DNA of 18,046 bases, from assembly GCA_964425855.1 (NCBI GenBank), contig CAYROE010000021.1, positions 1 through 18,046 on the forward strand, written 5' to 3'. Position numbers and translations under genes: made by a program. This document shows, in pieces, positions 1 to 5,856 of this stretch; within the stretch, counting starts at the first letter, position 1; each line of letters starts with the position of its first letter. The notes beneath the pieces are model-generated. The model did not search any database. It saw only the letters and a program-made list of their open reading frames with translations, and was not told the origin of the DNA. This DNA is from S143-63 sp964425855 (GTDB taxonomy: Archaea; Thermoproteota; Thermoprotei_A; Sulfolobales; Acidilobaceae).

Positions 1-1
1 G

Positions 2-61
2 ATCCCGTATAGGAAGGGATCCAGATGGATGAAGAGGGTCTTGAGTGCTGACTACTCTTAA
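2..61 (+). CDS. 3' end of an upstream gene (partial, unidentified)
   Basis: An open frame enters from the left edge and ends at the TAA at 59-61. Only 19 residues are visible (ending RVLSADYS), with several basic residues. The stop lies 13 bases before the next ATG on the same strand, which fits an operon. Too little is present to name a product, and the other two forward frames close within the first 30 bases. Confidence 0.4.
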   Translation: MPYRKGSRWMKRVLSADYS

Positions 62-74
62 CAGTTGAAAATAC

Positions 75-878
75 ATGGAGGAGCCAGTAGAGTTGAGTGA
101 GACTAGACTATGCGGAATAGCAATAAAGATAACTAGAACCAGCCAGTTTGAGGATATCCTAAACTCGTTGACCAATGATAACTCGACTGGTTATAGGATA
201 TACACGGTTAATATGGAGTTCTTGTACTGGGCCCGGCGTAGCAAGAAATTTCTAGAGGTCCTTAACAGAGGTGCTACCACCGTCGATAGTGCGTGGGTCA
301 GGAGGCTCCTCTCTCTAAAATATGGGTGGGCCCCAGATCAAATCGCTGGGAGCAGGTTCACACCATTACTAGTCGAACGTGCTTGCAGAAATAGTATTAA
401 GGTCTTGTTCGTGGGTGGCTCTAGAGAACTACACGATGCTCTAAGTAAACGATTACGTGACCTTGAGAAGAGGTGGGGATGCAGGCTCCAGGCAGAATAT
501 CTTGATCCGGGGAAGGTAAGACTGTTCCCGGAGGAAGAGGATCCCGAGGTTCAGAGGGTTCTTGAAGCTGTGAGAGTTTATCGGCCCGATATCGTTTTAG
601 TAGCTTTGGGTCCGCCTAAGCAGGAGATCCTGATAGACCTTCTATGGGAGGATATGAGAGAGAACGGAGTAGTAATGGCTGCAGGTATTGGAGGTTCTCT
701 TAAGATGCTGGCTGGCTTGGAGAAGCCTGCTCCGGAGTGGGTTAGTAGGTTGTTGCTCGAGTGGTTTTACAGGTTGTTGCAGGATCCTAGGCATAGAGTC
801 GTGAAGGTTTATAGGAGTGTGGTCGCATTGGGCTGTGCCCTATTAGAAGCTCTTCTCTATAGGCTCCGTGGCAAGTAG
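75..878 (+). CDS. WecG/TagA/CpsF-family (GT26) glycosyltransferase
   Basis: Family GT26 enzymes transfer N-acetylmannosaminyl or related residues from UDP-sugars onto lipid-linked acceptors during surface polysaccharide synthesis at the cytoplasmic membrane face. Visible GT26 landmarks are TVNMEFL at residues 44-50 (counterpart of the TxNxE motif), TTVDSAWV at 68-75 with Asp71 where the proposed catalytic base of TagA sits, FVGG at 112-115, and PDIVLVALGPPKQE at 171-184. The C-terminal hallmark LEWFYRLLQDPRH is at about 228-240, followed by a hydrophobic helix that could attach the protein to the membrane. The usual Asp-Gly of the donor-site motif is Asp-Ser here. The start is uncertain: ATG75 has no SD, whereas a GGAGGAG at 77-83 sits nine bases before an in-frame TTG at 93, which would give about 261 residues. 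The exact sugar substrate cannot be read. In an archaeon the likely role is glycan or S-layer glycosylation (inference). Confidence 0.88.
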   Translation: MEEPVELSETRLCGIAIKITRTSQFEDILNSLTNDNSTGYRIYTVNMEFLYWARRSKKFLEVLNRGATTVDSAWVRRLLSLKYGWAPDQIAGSRFTPLLVERACRNSIKVLFVGGSRELHDALSKRLRDLEKRWGCRLQAEYLDPGKVRLFPEEEDPEVQRVLEAVRVYRPDIVLVALGPPKQEILIDLLWEDMRENGVVMAAGIGGSLKMLAGLEKPAPEWVSRLLLEWFYRLLQDPRHRVVKVYRSVVALGCALLEALLYRLRGK

Positions 879-896
879 TATTTGATAGCTGTATGG

Positions 897-902
897 TTTT
901 TT
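897..902 (+). terminator. T-run terminator after the GT26 gene
   Basis: A run of six T lies about 20 bases past the stop of the glycosyltransferase gene. Archaeal RNA polymerase commonly stops at such U-runs without needing a hairpin. A new TATA box follows at 928, which supports a transcript boundary. Confidence 0.45.
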
Positions 903-927
903 GCACTCTGTTTATGTATTGGCGTTG

Positions 928-950
928 TTTATAAAGCATGGATTTATATT
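928..950 (+). promoter_or_regulatory. TATA-box promoter for the secreted amidase gene
   Basis: TTTATAAAG at 928-936 and a second AT-rich box, ATTTATATT, at 942-950 lie 35-57 bases before the GTG start. Either would place transcription initiation about 25 bases downstream, leaving a short leader that carries the AGGTG SD at 972-976. Confidence 0.5.
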
Positions 951-984
951 GGAAACATATATTTGTTAGCTAGGTGTTCCTATC

Positions 985-1581
985 GTGGGACATGCTAAGA
1001 ACTTTATGAAAACAATAATCCTAGCGGCAATACTTGTTTTCCCAGTGTTCTCGTATTCGGCCATGGCCTTTGGTAGTGGAGAAACGTATTGGCACCCGTA
1101 TCCAAGCGGGGTTCGTCCAGGAGACATCGTCATCGGTCATAGTAGCGGGTTCTTTGACTGGATTATACCAGGATTCTGGACACACACTGGAATGATAGCC
1201 TACTATGACTCTGGTATTGGAGACTGGATCGTTGTAGAGAGCGACTCCCAGGGAGTACATCTAAGCACACTAACCGAGTTCTTGTCCAGATACGATACCG
1301 TCGCTGTCCTACGGGTAGCAACAACCGATACTGTAAGATTAAACGCTGTATCGTTCGCCTTAGCACAGCTAGGTAAGCCATACGACTACTTCTGGCTCTC
1401 GAAACAAGTATATGGAAGCAGCTATTATTGTAGCGAGCTTGTATGGGCAAGCTATAAGGCGGTAGGAGGACCGGATATCGATGAGAACCCTGGATGGAGC
1501 TGGACGTATGCCTATGGTGTGGCTCCACAAGAAGTATATGACGATGGAGACACATACGTAATATATTATCACTCTGCCTGA
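985..1581 (+). CDS. Secreted YiiX/YycO-like permuted papain-fold amidase (NlpC/P60 clan)
   Basis: The N-terminus is a classical signal peptide: basic residues, then a hydrophobic stretch at about 10-25 ending SAMAFG. The mature part shows the circularly permuted NlpC/P60 layout typical of YaeF/YiiX (peptidase C92-like) proteins. It has RPGDIVI at 44-50, a WTHTGMIAY segment with putative catalytic His67, an acidic VVES near 85, and YYCSELVW with the putative nucleophile Cys149. Known relatives cut amide or thioester bonds in peptides or lipids, and many are bacterial envelope enzymes. The GTG start at 985 is preceded by AGGTG. An alternative ATG at 1006 would shorten the n-region but keep the signal peptide. 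The gene stands alone between a T-run terminator upstream and another downstream. The substrate is unknown, because Crenarchaea lack murein. Candidates are surface peptides, lipids or a competitor's cell wall (inference). Confidence 0.8.
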   Translation: MGHAKNFMKTIILAAILVFPVFSYSAMAFGSGETYWHPYPSGVRPGDIVIGHSSGFFDWIIPGFWTHTGMIAYYDSGIGDWIVVESDSQGVHLSTLTEFLSRYDTVAVLRVATTDTVRLNAVSFALAQLGKPYDYFWLSKQVYGSSYYCSELVWASYKAVGGPDIDENPGWSWTYAYGVAPQEVYDDGDTYVIYYHSA

Positions 1582-1592
1582 CTCCCATAATG

Positions 1593-1614
1593 TTTTTCTC
1601 AGAGAATTCTTTTT
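1593..1614 (+). terminator. Double T-run terminator after the amidase gene
   Basis: Two runs of five T (1593-1597 and 1610-1614), separated by a short purine-rich segment, follow the stop codon by 12-33 bases. This is typical of archaeal U-run termination. The next gene has its own TATA box. Confidence 0.5.
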
Positions 1615-1684
1615 CCACATATTTAATACCTTAAATACTTAGCCTATTCACAAATTGTACGTTATAATTTTAACCCTAAATGAA

Positions 1685-1718
1685 TATATAATTATATGAA
1701 AAAAGAATCCCAGAGGTG
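1685..1718 (+). promoter_or_regulatory. TATA box plus SD for the small unknown gene
   Basis: TATATAAT at 1685-1692 would place transcription initiation around 1713-1716. A GAGGTG SD at 1713-1718 precedes the ATG at 1728 by nine bases. This geometry favours ATG1728 over the GTG at 1716, because that GTG is itself part of the SD. Confidence 0.55.
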
Positions 1719-1727
1719 CTCCTAGTA

Positions 1728-1973
1728 ATGTACGTGGAGGAACCCCAAGGCGTAAGCATTCGTGACATACTATCCAGGCGGGACCCCCATGGATACTATG
1801 TGATCCCAATCAAGACAGAAGCCGTGAACATGTCAATGAACATGCTAAGAAAGCCGGGAATAATACTCATCGAACACGGAGACCTAGCACTCGTCAAGAC
1901 TAGGTCCCGGAGCATGGCCGAGAAACTAGCCAGGTACTTTGCGAGGAGGAATCTTCTCGCCGAAGACCTATAA
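1728..1973 (+). CDS. Small conserved-looking protein of unknown function
   Basis: A protein of 81 residues if it starts at ATG1728, chosen because GAGGTG lies nine bases upstream. A GTG at 1716 would add four residues. I do not recognise a family. The sequence is soluble and mixed alpha/beta in appearance. A central strand-like segment (PGIILIEHGDLALVKTRS) is followed by a basic amphipathic helix, and the tail is RRNLLAEDL. There is no signal peptide, membrane helix, CxxC or obvious catalytic motif. It has its own TATA box and is probably transcribed alone. Codon use resembles its neighbours, and the clean promoter-SD-ATG arrangement is the main reason to believe it is real. Confidence 0.6.
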   Translation: MYVEEPQGVSIRDILSRRDPHGYYVIPIKTEAVNMSMNMLRKPGIILIEHGDLALVKTRSRSMAEKLARYFARRNLLAEDL

Positions 1974-2138
1974 CACTATATAACGAATTCTCCCTGTGAT
2001 TTAGTGTATCCATAGCTTCCCTAGTCTTTACTCTATACATACACGTGTGTTTTCCTAAAACAAGCGAAAGCAAGGCCTTCATATTACTTACAATAATCTA
2101 TGTATCAAAACCCGGGCATGTTCCCTGAACAGCCAGGA

Positions 2139-2147
2139 TATTTTAAT
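2139..2147 (+). promoter_or_regulatory. TATA box of a probably leaderless transcript
   Basis: TATTTTAAT is centred about 26 bases before the ATG pair at 2163/2169, the normal spacing from an archaeal TATA box to the transcription start. No SD lies before either ATG. The aldolase mRNA is therefore probably leaderless. Confidence 0.5.
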
Positions 2148-2162
2148 GTGACAAGCAAGTAG

Positions 2163-3065
2163 ATGATAATGGTGTCATGGAAGTTGAAACACACAGGTAT
2201 AATTGTACCATTGATTACTCCATTTAAAAAACAGAGGATTGATTTTGAATCACTAGAAAACTTGGTCTTGCCTCTAGTCAAGGAAGGAGTAAGTGGTCTC
2301 TTTGTGGTTTCAACCACTGGAGAAGGACCACTTCTAGACAAAGAAGAAAAACTAGCAATAACCTCGCGGGTTCTAGAATTAAAGAGGACAAGTAAAGTAT
2401 ATGCTGGCACTGCTTCAGTCTCACTAGACGAGACGCTGGATCTCGCTAGGCACTATTTGGATATGGGAGTAGACGCGGTAATCGTTGTTGAGCCATATTA
2501 TTACCCTCTTGACATGGAATCACTTTACTATTACTTTGATGAAGTTTTATCGGGTATTGACGGTGAAGTTATACTCTACACTATACCGAGCCATACTGGA
2601 AACCCGCTAGCACCAACAATGCTAACAAGACTATCAGAGGAACATTCTAACTTGGCGGGAGTAAAAGTCACAACCAGTGATATAAAGAGAGTACAACAAT
2701 TCATCATGGCCGCAGAGGAAGCAAGCAGGAATCTAGATGTCCTGGTAGGTAGCCACGACCTTTTCCTACAATCCCTACAGCTAGGAGCCAGCGGAGGAAT
2801 ACTAGGAATCACAAACATAATGCCCAGGCCAGCCATAGAACTCTATAAATCGTACATAACCAATCAGGTATCCAGAGCATTAGAGGAACAAGAAATACTA
2901 CTACGGGCAAGCCCCAGCCTATACAAGGGATTCACATGCGTGCTAAAACAAGTTCTCGCCAAAAAACAAGTAATAGCGTCTCCAGAAACAAGGCTTTACT
3001 GCCCATACACAGCCGGTATTATGGCAGATAAACTACTAGAGACACATGGATCCCACATTATCTAA
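2163..3065 (+). CDS. DapA/KDG aldolase-superfamily class I aldolase or lyase
   Basis: This is a TIM-barrel class I aldolase of the dihydrodipicolinate synthase (DHDPS)/N-acetylneuraminate lyase superfamily at the normal length of about 300 residues. Landmarks are TPF at 19-21, the pyruvate-carboxylate loop STTGEGPLL at 50-58, tyrosines in EPYYYP at 110-115, YTIPSHTG with the proton-relay Tyr139, and GVKVTTSD with the Schiff-base Lys168. In DHDPS the residue at the position of His144 is an arginine that binds the semialdehyde carboxylate. Its absence argues against lysine biosynthesis and for another 2-keto acid substrate, such as 2-keto-3-deoxygluconate or a related sugar acid. That is an inference, since the crenarchaeal KDG aldolase motifs are not a close match either. 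Start is ATG2163 or ATG2169, both compatible with a leaderless message. It is followed within about 45 bases by a membrane-protein gene and the PibD-like gene, probably co-transcribed. Confidence 0.82.
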   Translation: MIMVSWKLKHTGIIVPLITPFKKQRIDFESLENLVLPLVKEGVSGLFVVSTTGEGPLLDKEEKLAITSRVLELKRTSKVYAGTASVSLDETLDLARHYLDMGVDAVIVVEPYYYPLDMESLYYYFDEVLSGIDGEVILYTIPSHTGNPLAPTMLTRLSEEHSNLAGVKVTTSDIKRVQQFIMAAEEASRNLDVLVGSHDLFLQSLQLGASGGILGITNIMPRPAIELYKSYITNQVSRALEEQEILLRASPSLYKGFTCVLKQVLAKKQVIASPETRLYCPYTAGIMADKLLETHGSHII

Positions 3066-3110
3066 ACGACTGCCAGAAAACACTTGGGCCAGAAAGGAGC
3101 GGAGAACCCT

Positions 3111-3506
3111 ATGATAACATCAATAGGAGCACTGGCTGGAAGCATACTATTACTAGCTGGAGGAAGAAGATATGAGAAACTATCAGCTCTACTATTAATG
3201 TTATCACTCAGGGAGACAATAGGACAGCATGTATTCCAGCACTATTGGGGGACGATAACCAGTATAATAACACTAGTACTACTACTCACGCTATCCATAA
3301 CAGCATCATGGCTAACAATCTCGTTAGCAACATCCATTATAATATTAAGCGATATGTATAATCTAGTGCTCTCATGGAAGGAGCTAGCAGCATTATGGCT
3401 AATGCTAACACTCTATAATTACGCGTACACACGGACTGTCACACACCAGTACCTCAAGGTAGAGGCGGCACTCATAGCTGGCTACGCGTTATCCCTATAC
3501 CACTAG
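3111..3506 (+). CDS. Small polytopic membrane protein of unknown function
   Basis: The protein is strongly hydrophobic, with about four predicted membrane helices. They lie at roughly residues 3-18, 50-66, 68-82 and 112-128, separated by short basic loops. A TTG at 3084 would add nine residues, but ATG3111 is preferred because GGAG at 3101-3104 sits six bases before it. The last helix is followed directly by the C-terminal His. No family motif is recognised. The gene begins 45 bases after the aldolase stop and ends four to thirteen bases before the class III signal peptidase start, so it is very likely translated from the same mRNA. A link to type IV pilus or archaellum processing is possible from context only. 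Confidence 0.65.
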   Translation: MITSIGALAGSILLLAGGRRYEKLSALLLMLSLRETIGQHVFQHYWGTITSIITLVLLLTLSITASWLTISLATSIIILSDMYNLVLSWKELAALWLMLTLYNYAYTRTVTHQYLKVEAALIAGYALSLYH

Positions 3507-3519
3507 GAAGGTGAGACTA

Positions 3520-4167
3520 GTGGAAACTATCCTTCTACTAGCCACTATTTACGCTGGTCTGGTGCTGGGAATACTAGGATACCTAGACTATAGGTATAGG
3601 GAGATCGATCCCGAGACCTGGTATCCGCTAACTATCATCGGGGCAGGAATAGGATTCTATTATAGTATCTCACTATATGATGCCAGGCTCTATCTAGCAG
3701 GCATCATTGTAGCCCTCGCCATAATCGGAGTATTCGCTGTATCCTATCTACTTGGATTAATGGGAGGCGCAGACATATATGCAGTCGGGTTTCTCTCATT
3801 AACACTACCTACACCTCTCCACGAAGAAGGCCTGCCACCAGTACTATCAATAATACTCTATTCATCTATCCTTGCCACTATCTATCGAGCGGTCGCCGTT
3901 GCCTACGCGTTGGGGCCAAGAAACGTGTTTAGATTCTCGCATATGATAGAGAAACGTAGGTTACTCGAAGACAGAAGGTTCATGTGGTGGCTACCGAAAG
4001 GAATAGACATCGAGGAGGATTTAGCAGAGGAGCTCTACATGGCTCCGGGAAAGATATTAAAGGCGTCTCCAGGGATTCCCCTAATAACTATGATGTTCCT
4101 TGGATTCATCGCATACCTGGCATTTGGAGACCTTCTATATCTGTTAATCCAAGTGGTGATGGGCTAA
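3520..4167 (+). CDS. pibD: PibD/FlaK-type class III signal peptidase (prepilin/preflagellin peptidase, A24)
   Basis: This is a membrane aspartyl peptidase that removes the short positively charged leader of type IV pilin-like proteins (archaellins, pilins, binding proteins). Its two catalytic Asp are visible. One is in LDYRYREIDPETW just after the first helix (Asp23 from GTG3520). The other is in GLMGGADIYAVG (Asp85), matching the crenarchaeal GxHyD motif with Ala as the hydrophobic residue. Several more hydrophobic helices follow. The C-terminal half contains a charged cytoplasmic segment of about 50 residues (around 140-185) before a last helix pair, longer than minimal PibD. Two GTG starts exist. 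GTG3511 overlaps the SD, and GTG3520 lies five bases after GGTGA at 3510-3514, so it is preferred. The gene directly follows a small membrane protein gene. The substrates are not in this window. Confidence 0.82.
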   Translation: METILLLATIYAGLVLGILGYLDYRYREIDPETWYPLTIIGAGIGFYYSISLYDARLYLAGIIVALAIIGVFAVSYLLGLMGGADIYAVGFLSLTLPTPLHEEGLPPVLSIILYSSILATIYRAVAVAYALGPRNVFRFSHMIEKRRLLEDRRFMWWLPKGIDIEEDLAEELYMAPGKILKASPGIPLITMMFLGFIAYLAFGDLLYLLIQVVMG

Positions 4168-4194
4168 AATCCATATGCTGGAGTCAATACTACG

Positions 4195-4232
4195 GTTATA
4201 TTCTTCTAGCGGGATAACGTCGTTTATCGGTG
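4195..4232 (+). promoter_or_regulatory. Possible TATA box and SD for the HIT gene
   Basis: TTATATTC at 4195-4202 would give a start of transcription near 4224. GGTG at 4229-4232 sits seven bases before the TTG at 4240. The prepilin peptidase gene ends only about 70 bases upstream, so read-through is also possible. Confidence 0.35.
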
Positions 4233-4239
4233 CTGGTAT

Positions 4240-4794
4240 TTGGACATAGAAAAGGAGAAGCACGTGGGTCTAGACTACGATATACTATGGGCTCCATGGA
4301 GGATGAAATATATAGAGACCCATGGTAAGAGGAAGGGATGCGTGTTCTGCGAAGCACCGAGAGCAGAGGATCCCAAAGAAGCATTGGTGTTATACAAGGG
4401 TAGGAAGGCATACATTATACTGAACAAGTACCCCTACAATACTGCTCATACAATGATTGTTCCCTACAGGCACGTATCAAGCATCCTCCTACTCGATAAG
4501 GACGAGTTATACGAGATGAGCCTCATGGTCAAGGCCGTGGTTAAAGCAATAACAGAGGTCTACAAGCCTCACGGGTTCAATATAGGTATAAACATGGGCG
4601 AGTCCGCGGGAGCAGGAATCGCAGAACACATACATATACACGTGGTTCCGCGATGGTGCGGAGACACCAACTACACGCTTATCATAGGGGGCGTAAAAGT
4701 ACTCCCCGAGACGCTAGACCAGACATACGACAAGCTGAAGCCAGCAGTAGAGATGGCCTGCAAAGAAATATGCGGGGAGAACGAATGGCAATAA
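4240..4794 (+). CDS. HIT-family protein, Ap4A phosphorylase (Rv2613c) type
   Basis: HIT proteins bind nucleotides and cleave or phosphorolyse dinucleotide polyphosphates and nucleotide adducts through a catalytic histidine triad. Here the triad motif is HIHIHVVPRW, with His at 130, 132 and 134. The N-terminal part has LWAPWRMKYI at 16-25 and a Cys pair CVFC at 34-37, likely zinc-binding. It is followed by NKYPYNTAHTMIVPYRH at 62-78. After the triad comes WCGDTNYTLIIGGVKVLPETL, as in the mycobacterial diadenosine tetraphosphate phosphorylase group. This points to Ap4A or related nucleotide turnover rather than a generic HINT protein. The TTG start is supported by GGTG at 4229. A GTG at 4264, preceded by GGAG, is a credible alternative. 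The 3' end overlaps the DHH phosphoesterase gene by ten bases, indicating translational coupling. Confidence 0.85.
   Translation: MDIEKEKHVGLDYDILWAPWRMKYIETHGKRKGCVFCEAPRAEDPKEALVLYKGRKAYIILNKYPYNTAHTMIVPYRHVSSILLLDKDELYEMSLMVKAVVKAITEVYKPHGFNIGINMGESAGAGIAEHIHIHVVPRWCGDTNYTLIIGGVKVLPETLDQTYDKLKPAVEMACKEICGENEWQ
4774..4779 (+). promoter_or_regulatory. SD that fixes the start of the DHH gene
   Basis: GGGGAG lies five bases before ATG4785, inside the end of the HIT gene. It makes ATG4785 the probable start rather than the upstream in-frame ATGs at 4653 or 4770. Confidence 0.55.
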
Positions 4795-5780
4795 ACCACC
4801 TATACATAGTAACCCATACCGACCTAGACGGAATAGGATCAGCAACTGGAGCACTACTCGTAGCAGGAAGATCGCCAAGAGAGGCCACAATCATATACGC
4901 AGAACCATACAACATACACGAGAAACTAGGCGAAATCAAAGAATACATCTCACAGGGAGACCTCCTAATAATATCAGACCTAGGACCTAACAAGGAAAGC
5001 TTCGACGAAACAATCAAGATCCTAGAAGAACTCAACAATAAAGGAGTAAGAATAGAATGGTACGACCACCACGTATGGCCTAAAGAACTAGTAGAAAAAG
5101 CAGAATCCAGCGGTGCCAACATAATAATCGACACATCAACCTGTGCAACCGGAGTAGTTCTAAGACATGGCTCAAAACTCCACAATGCTGAGTTCTCGAA
5201 ATACATGGAGGAACTAGAGGCGGCAATATGTGCAGCAGACCTATGGCGCTGGGACCATTATCTCGCCCCCAGACTATTCAGGATAGCCGACACCAGGTAC
5301 GAAGAAGGCAAAGAGGCATGGCGAAACCGGCTAGTAGAGAAATTCGTCTCTGGCACTCTCTGGGACGAGGAGCTAGAGGAAAAACTCCATGAGTACGTGA
5401 ACCTAGAACTGGAAAACTTCAACCAGACATATAAGAATACCTACGTTACCAAGGCCCCCTGCAGGATAGCCGCAACCGTTAAGCCCCAGGGCCCACCGAG
5501 CAACAGCTTCATAGGGGCCAGTCTCCTCACAAGGTACCAAGCGGATATCGCAGTGATAATACGTGATAACGGAGGTATTAGTCTCAGGAGCAAAAAAGTA
5601 GACGTTCAGCAGATAGCTCTCAAACTAGGCGGAGGAGGCCATCCAAGAGCGGCAGGTGCAAAAATACATATCCCTCTACTAGTCAAGATCGGCAGAAGAC
5701 TCCTAGGGCCACGTGTATTATCATGGTACTCTGCACGACTAGTAAGGAGTATAGCCCTGGAAATAAGTTGTGAGCATTGA
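4785..5780 (+). CDS. DHH/DHHA1-family phosphoesterase
   Basis: The DHH superfamily comprises manganese-dependent phosphoesterases including RecJ-like nucleases, nanoRNases and cyclic-dinucleotide phosphodiesterases. Starting at ATG4785 the protein has 331 residues. Metal-binding motifs appear in order: HTDLDG at 11-16, SDLGPN with Asp65 at 64-69, the DHH triad at 94-96 within YDHHVWP, and ADLWRWD at 151-157. The C-terminal DHHA1 substrate-binding domain is marked by LGGGGHPRAAGAK at 281-293. All expected catalytic residues are present, and there are no extra domains. The longer reading frame back to 4653 only shadows the HIT gene. The gene overlaps the HIT gene by ten bases, so the two are probably made together. 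A joint role in clearing small nucleotides (oligoribonucleotides, pApA, Ap4A) is an attractive inference. The precise substrate cannot be read. Confidence 0.85.
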   Translation: MAINHLYIVTHTDLDGIGSATGALLVAGRSPREATIIYAEPYNIHEKLGEIKEYISQGDLLIISDLGPNKESFDETIKILEELNNKGVRIEWYDHHVWPKELVEKAESSGANIIIDTSTCATGVVLRHGSKLHNAEFSKYMEELEAAICAADLWRWDHYLAPRLFRIADTRYEEGKEAWRNRLVEKFVSGTLWDEELEEKLHEYVNLELENFNQTYKNTYVTKAPCRIAATVKPQGPPSNSFIGASLLTRYQADIAVIIRDNGGISLRSKKVDVQQIALKLGGGGHPRAAGAKIHIPLLVKIGRRLLGPRVLSWYSARLVRSIALEISCEH

Positions 5781-5800
5781 CTATAAGGATATATGTTGTG

Positions 5801-5809
5801 TTTTTATAC
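5801..5809 (+). promoter_or_regulatory. TATA box of the MoxR cluster
   Basis: TTTTTATAC lies in the short gap between the DHH gene and the first gene of the MoxR cluster. Transcription would begin near 5830, almost at the in-frame CTG at 5833 and about 27 bases before the GTG at 5857. Confidence 0.45.
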
Positions 5810-5856
5810 TGCATTAGAATGGGAGAAGAACACTGAGACTATATAATAGACCTATA

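Noticed and set aside
1163..1618. Minus-strand frames of 151 and 83 codons opposite the amidase gene
   Set aside because: The encoded sequences are rich in Arg/His/Ser and look like antisense shadows of a gene with clear signal peptide and catalytic motifs.
1974..2138. A gene or RNA in the gap before the aldolase
   Set aside because: It has only AT-rich sequence with scattered stops. A minus-strand frame here overlaps the small unknown gene and has no supporting signal.
4682..5206. Minus-strand frame of 174 codons across the HIT/DHH junction
   Set aside because: It overlaps two genes with complete catalytic motifs and has no family signature or SD of its own.
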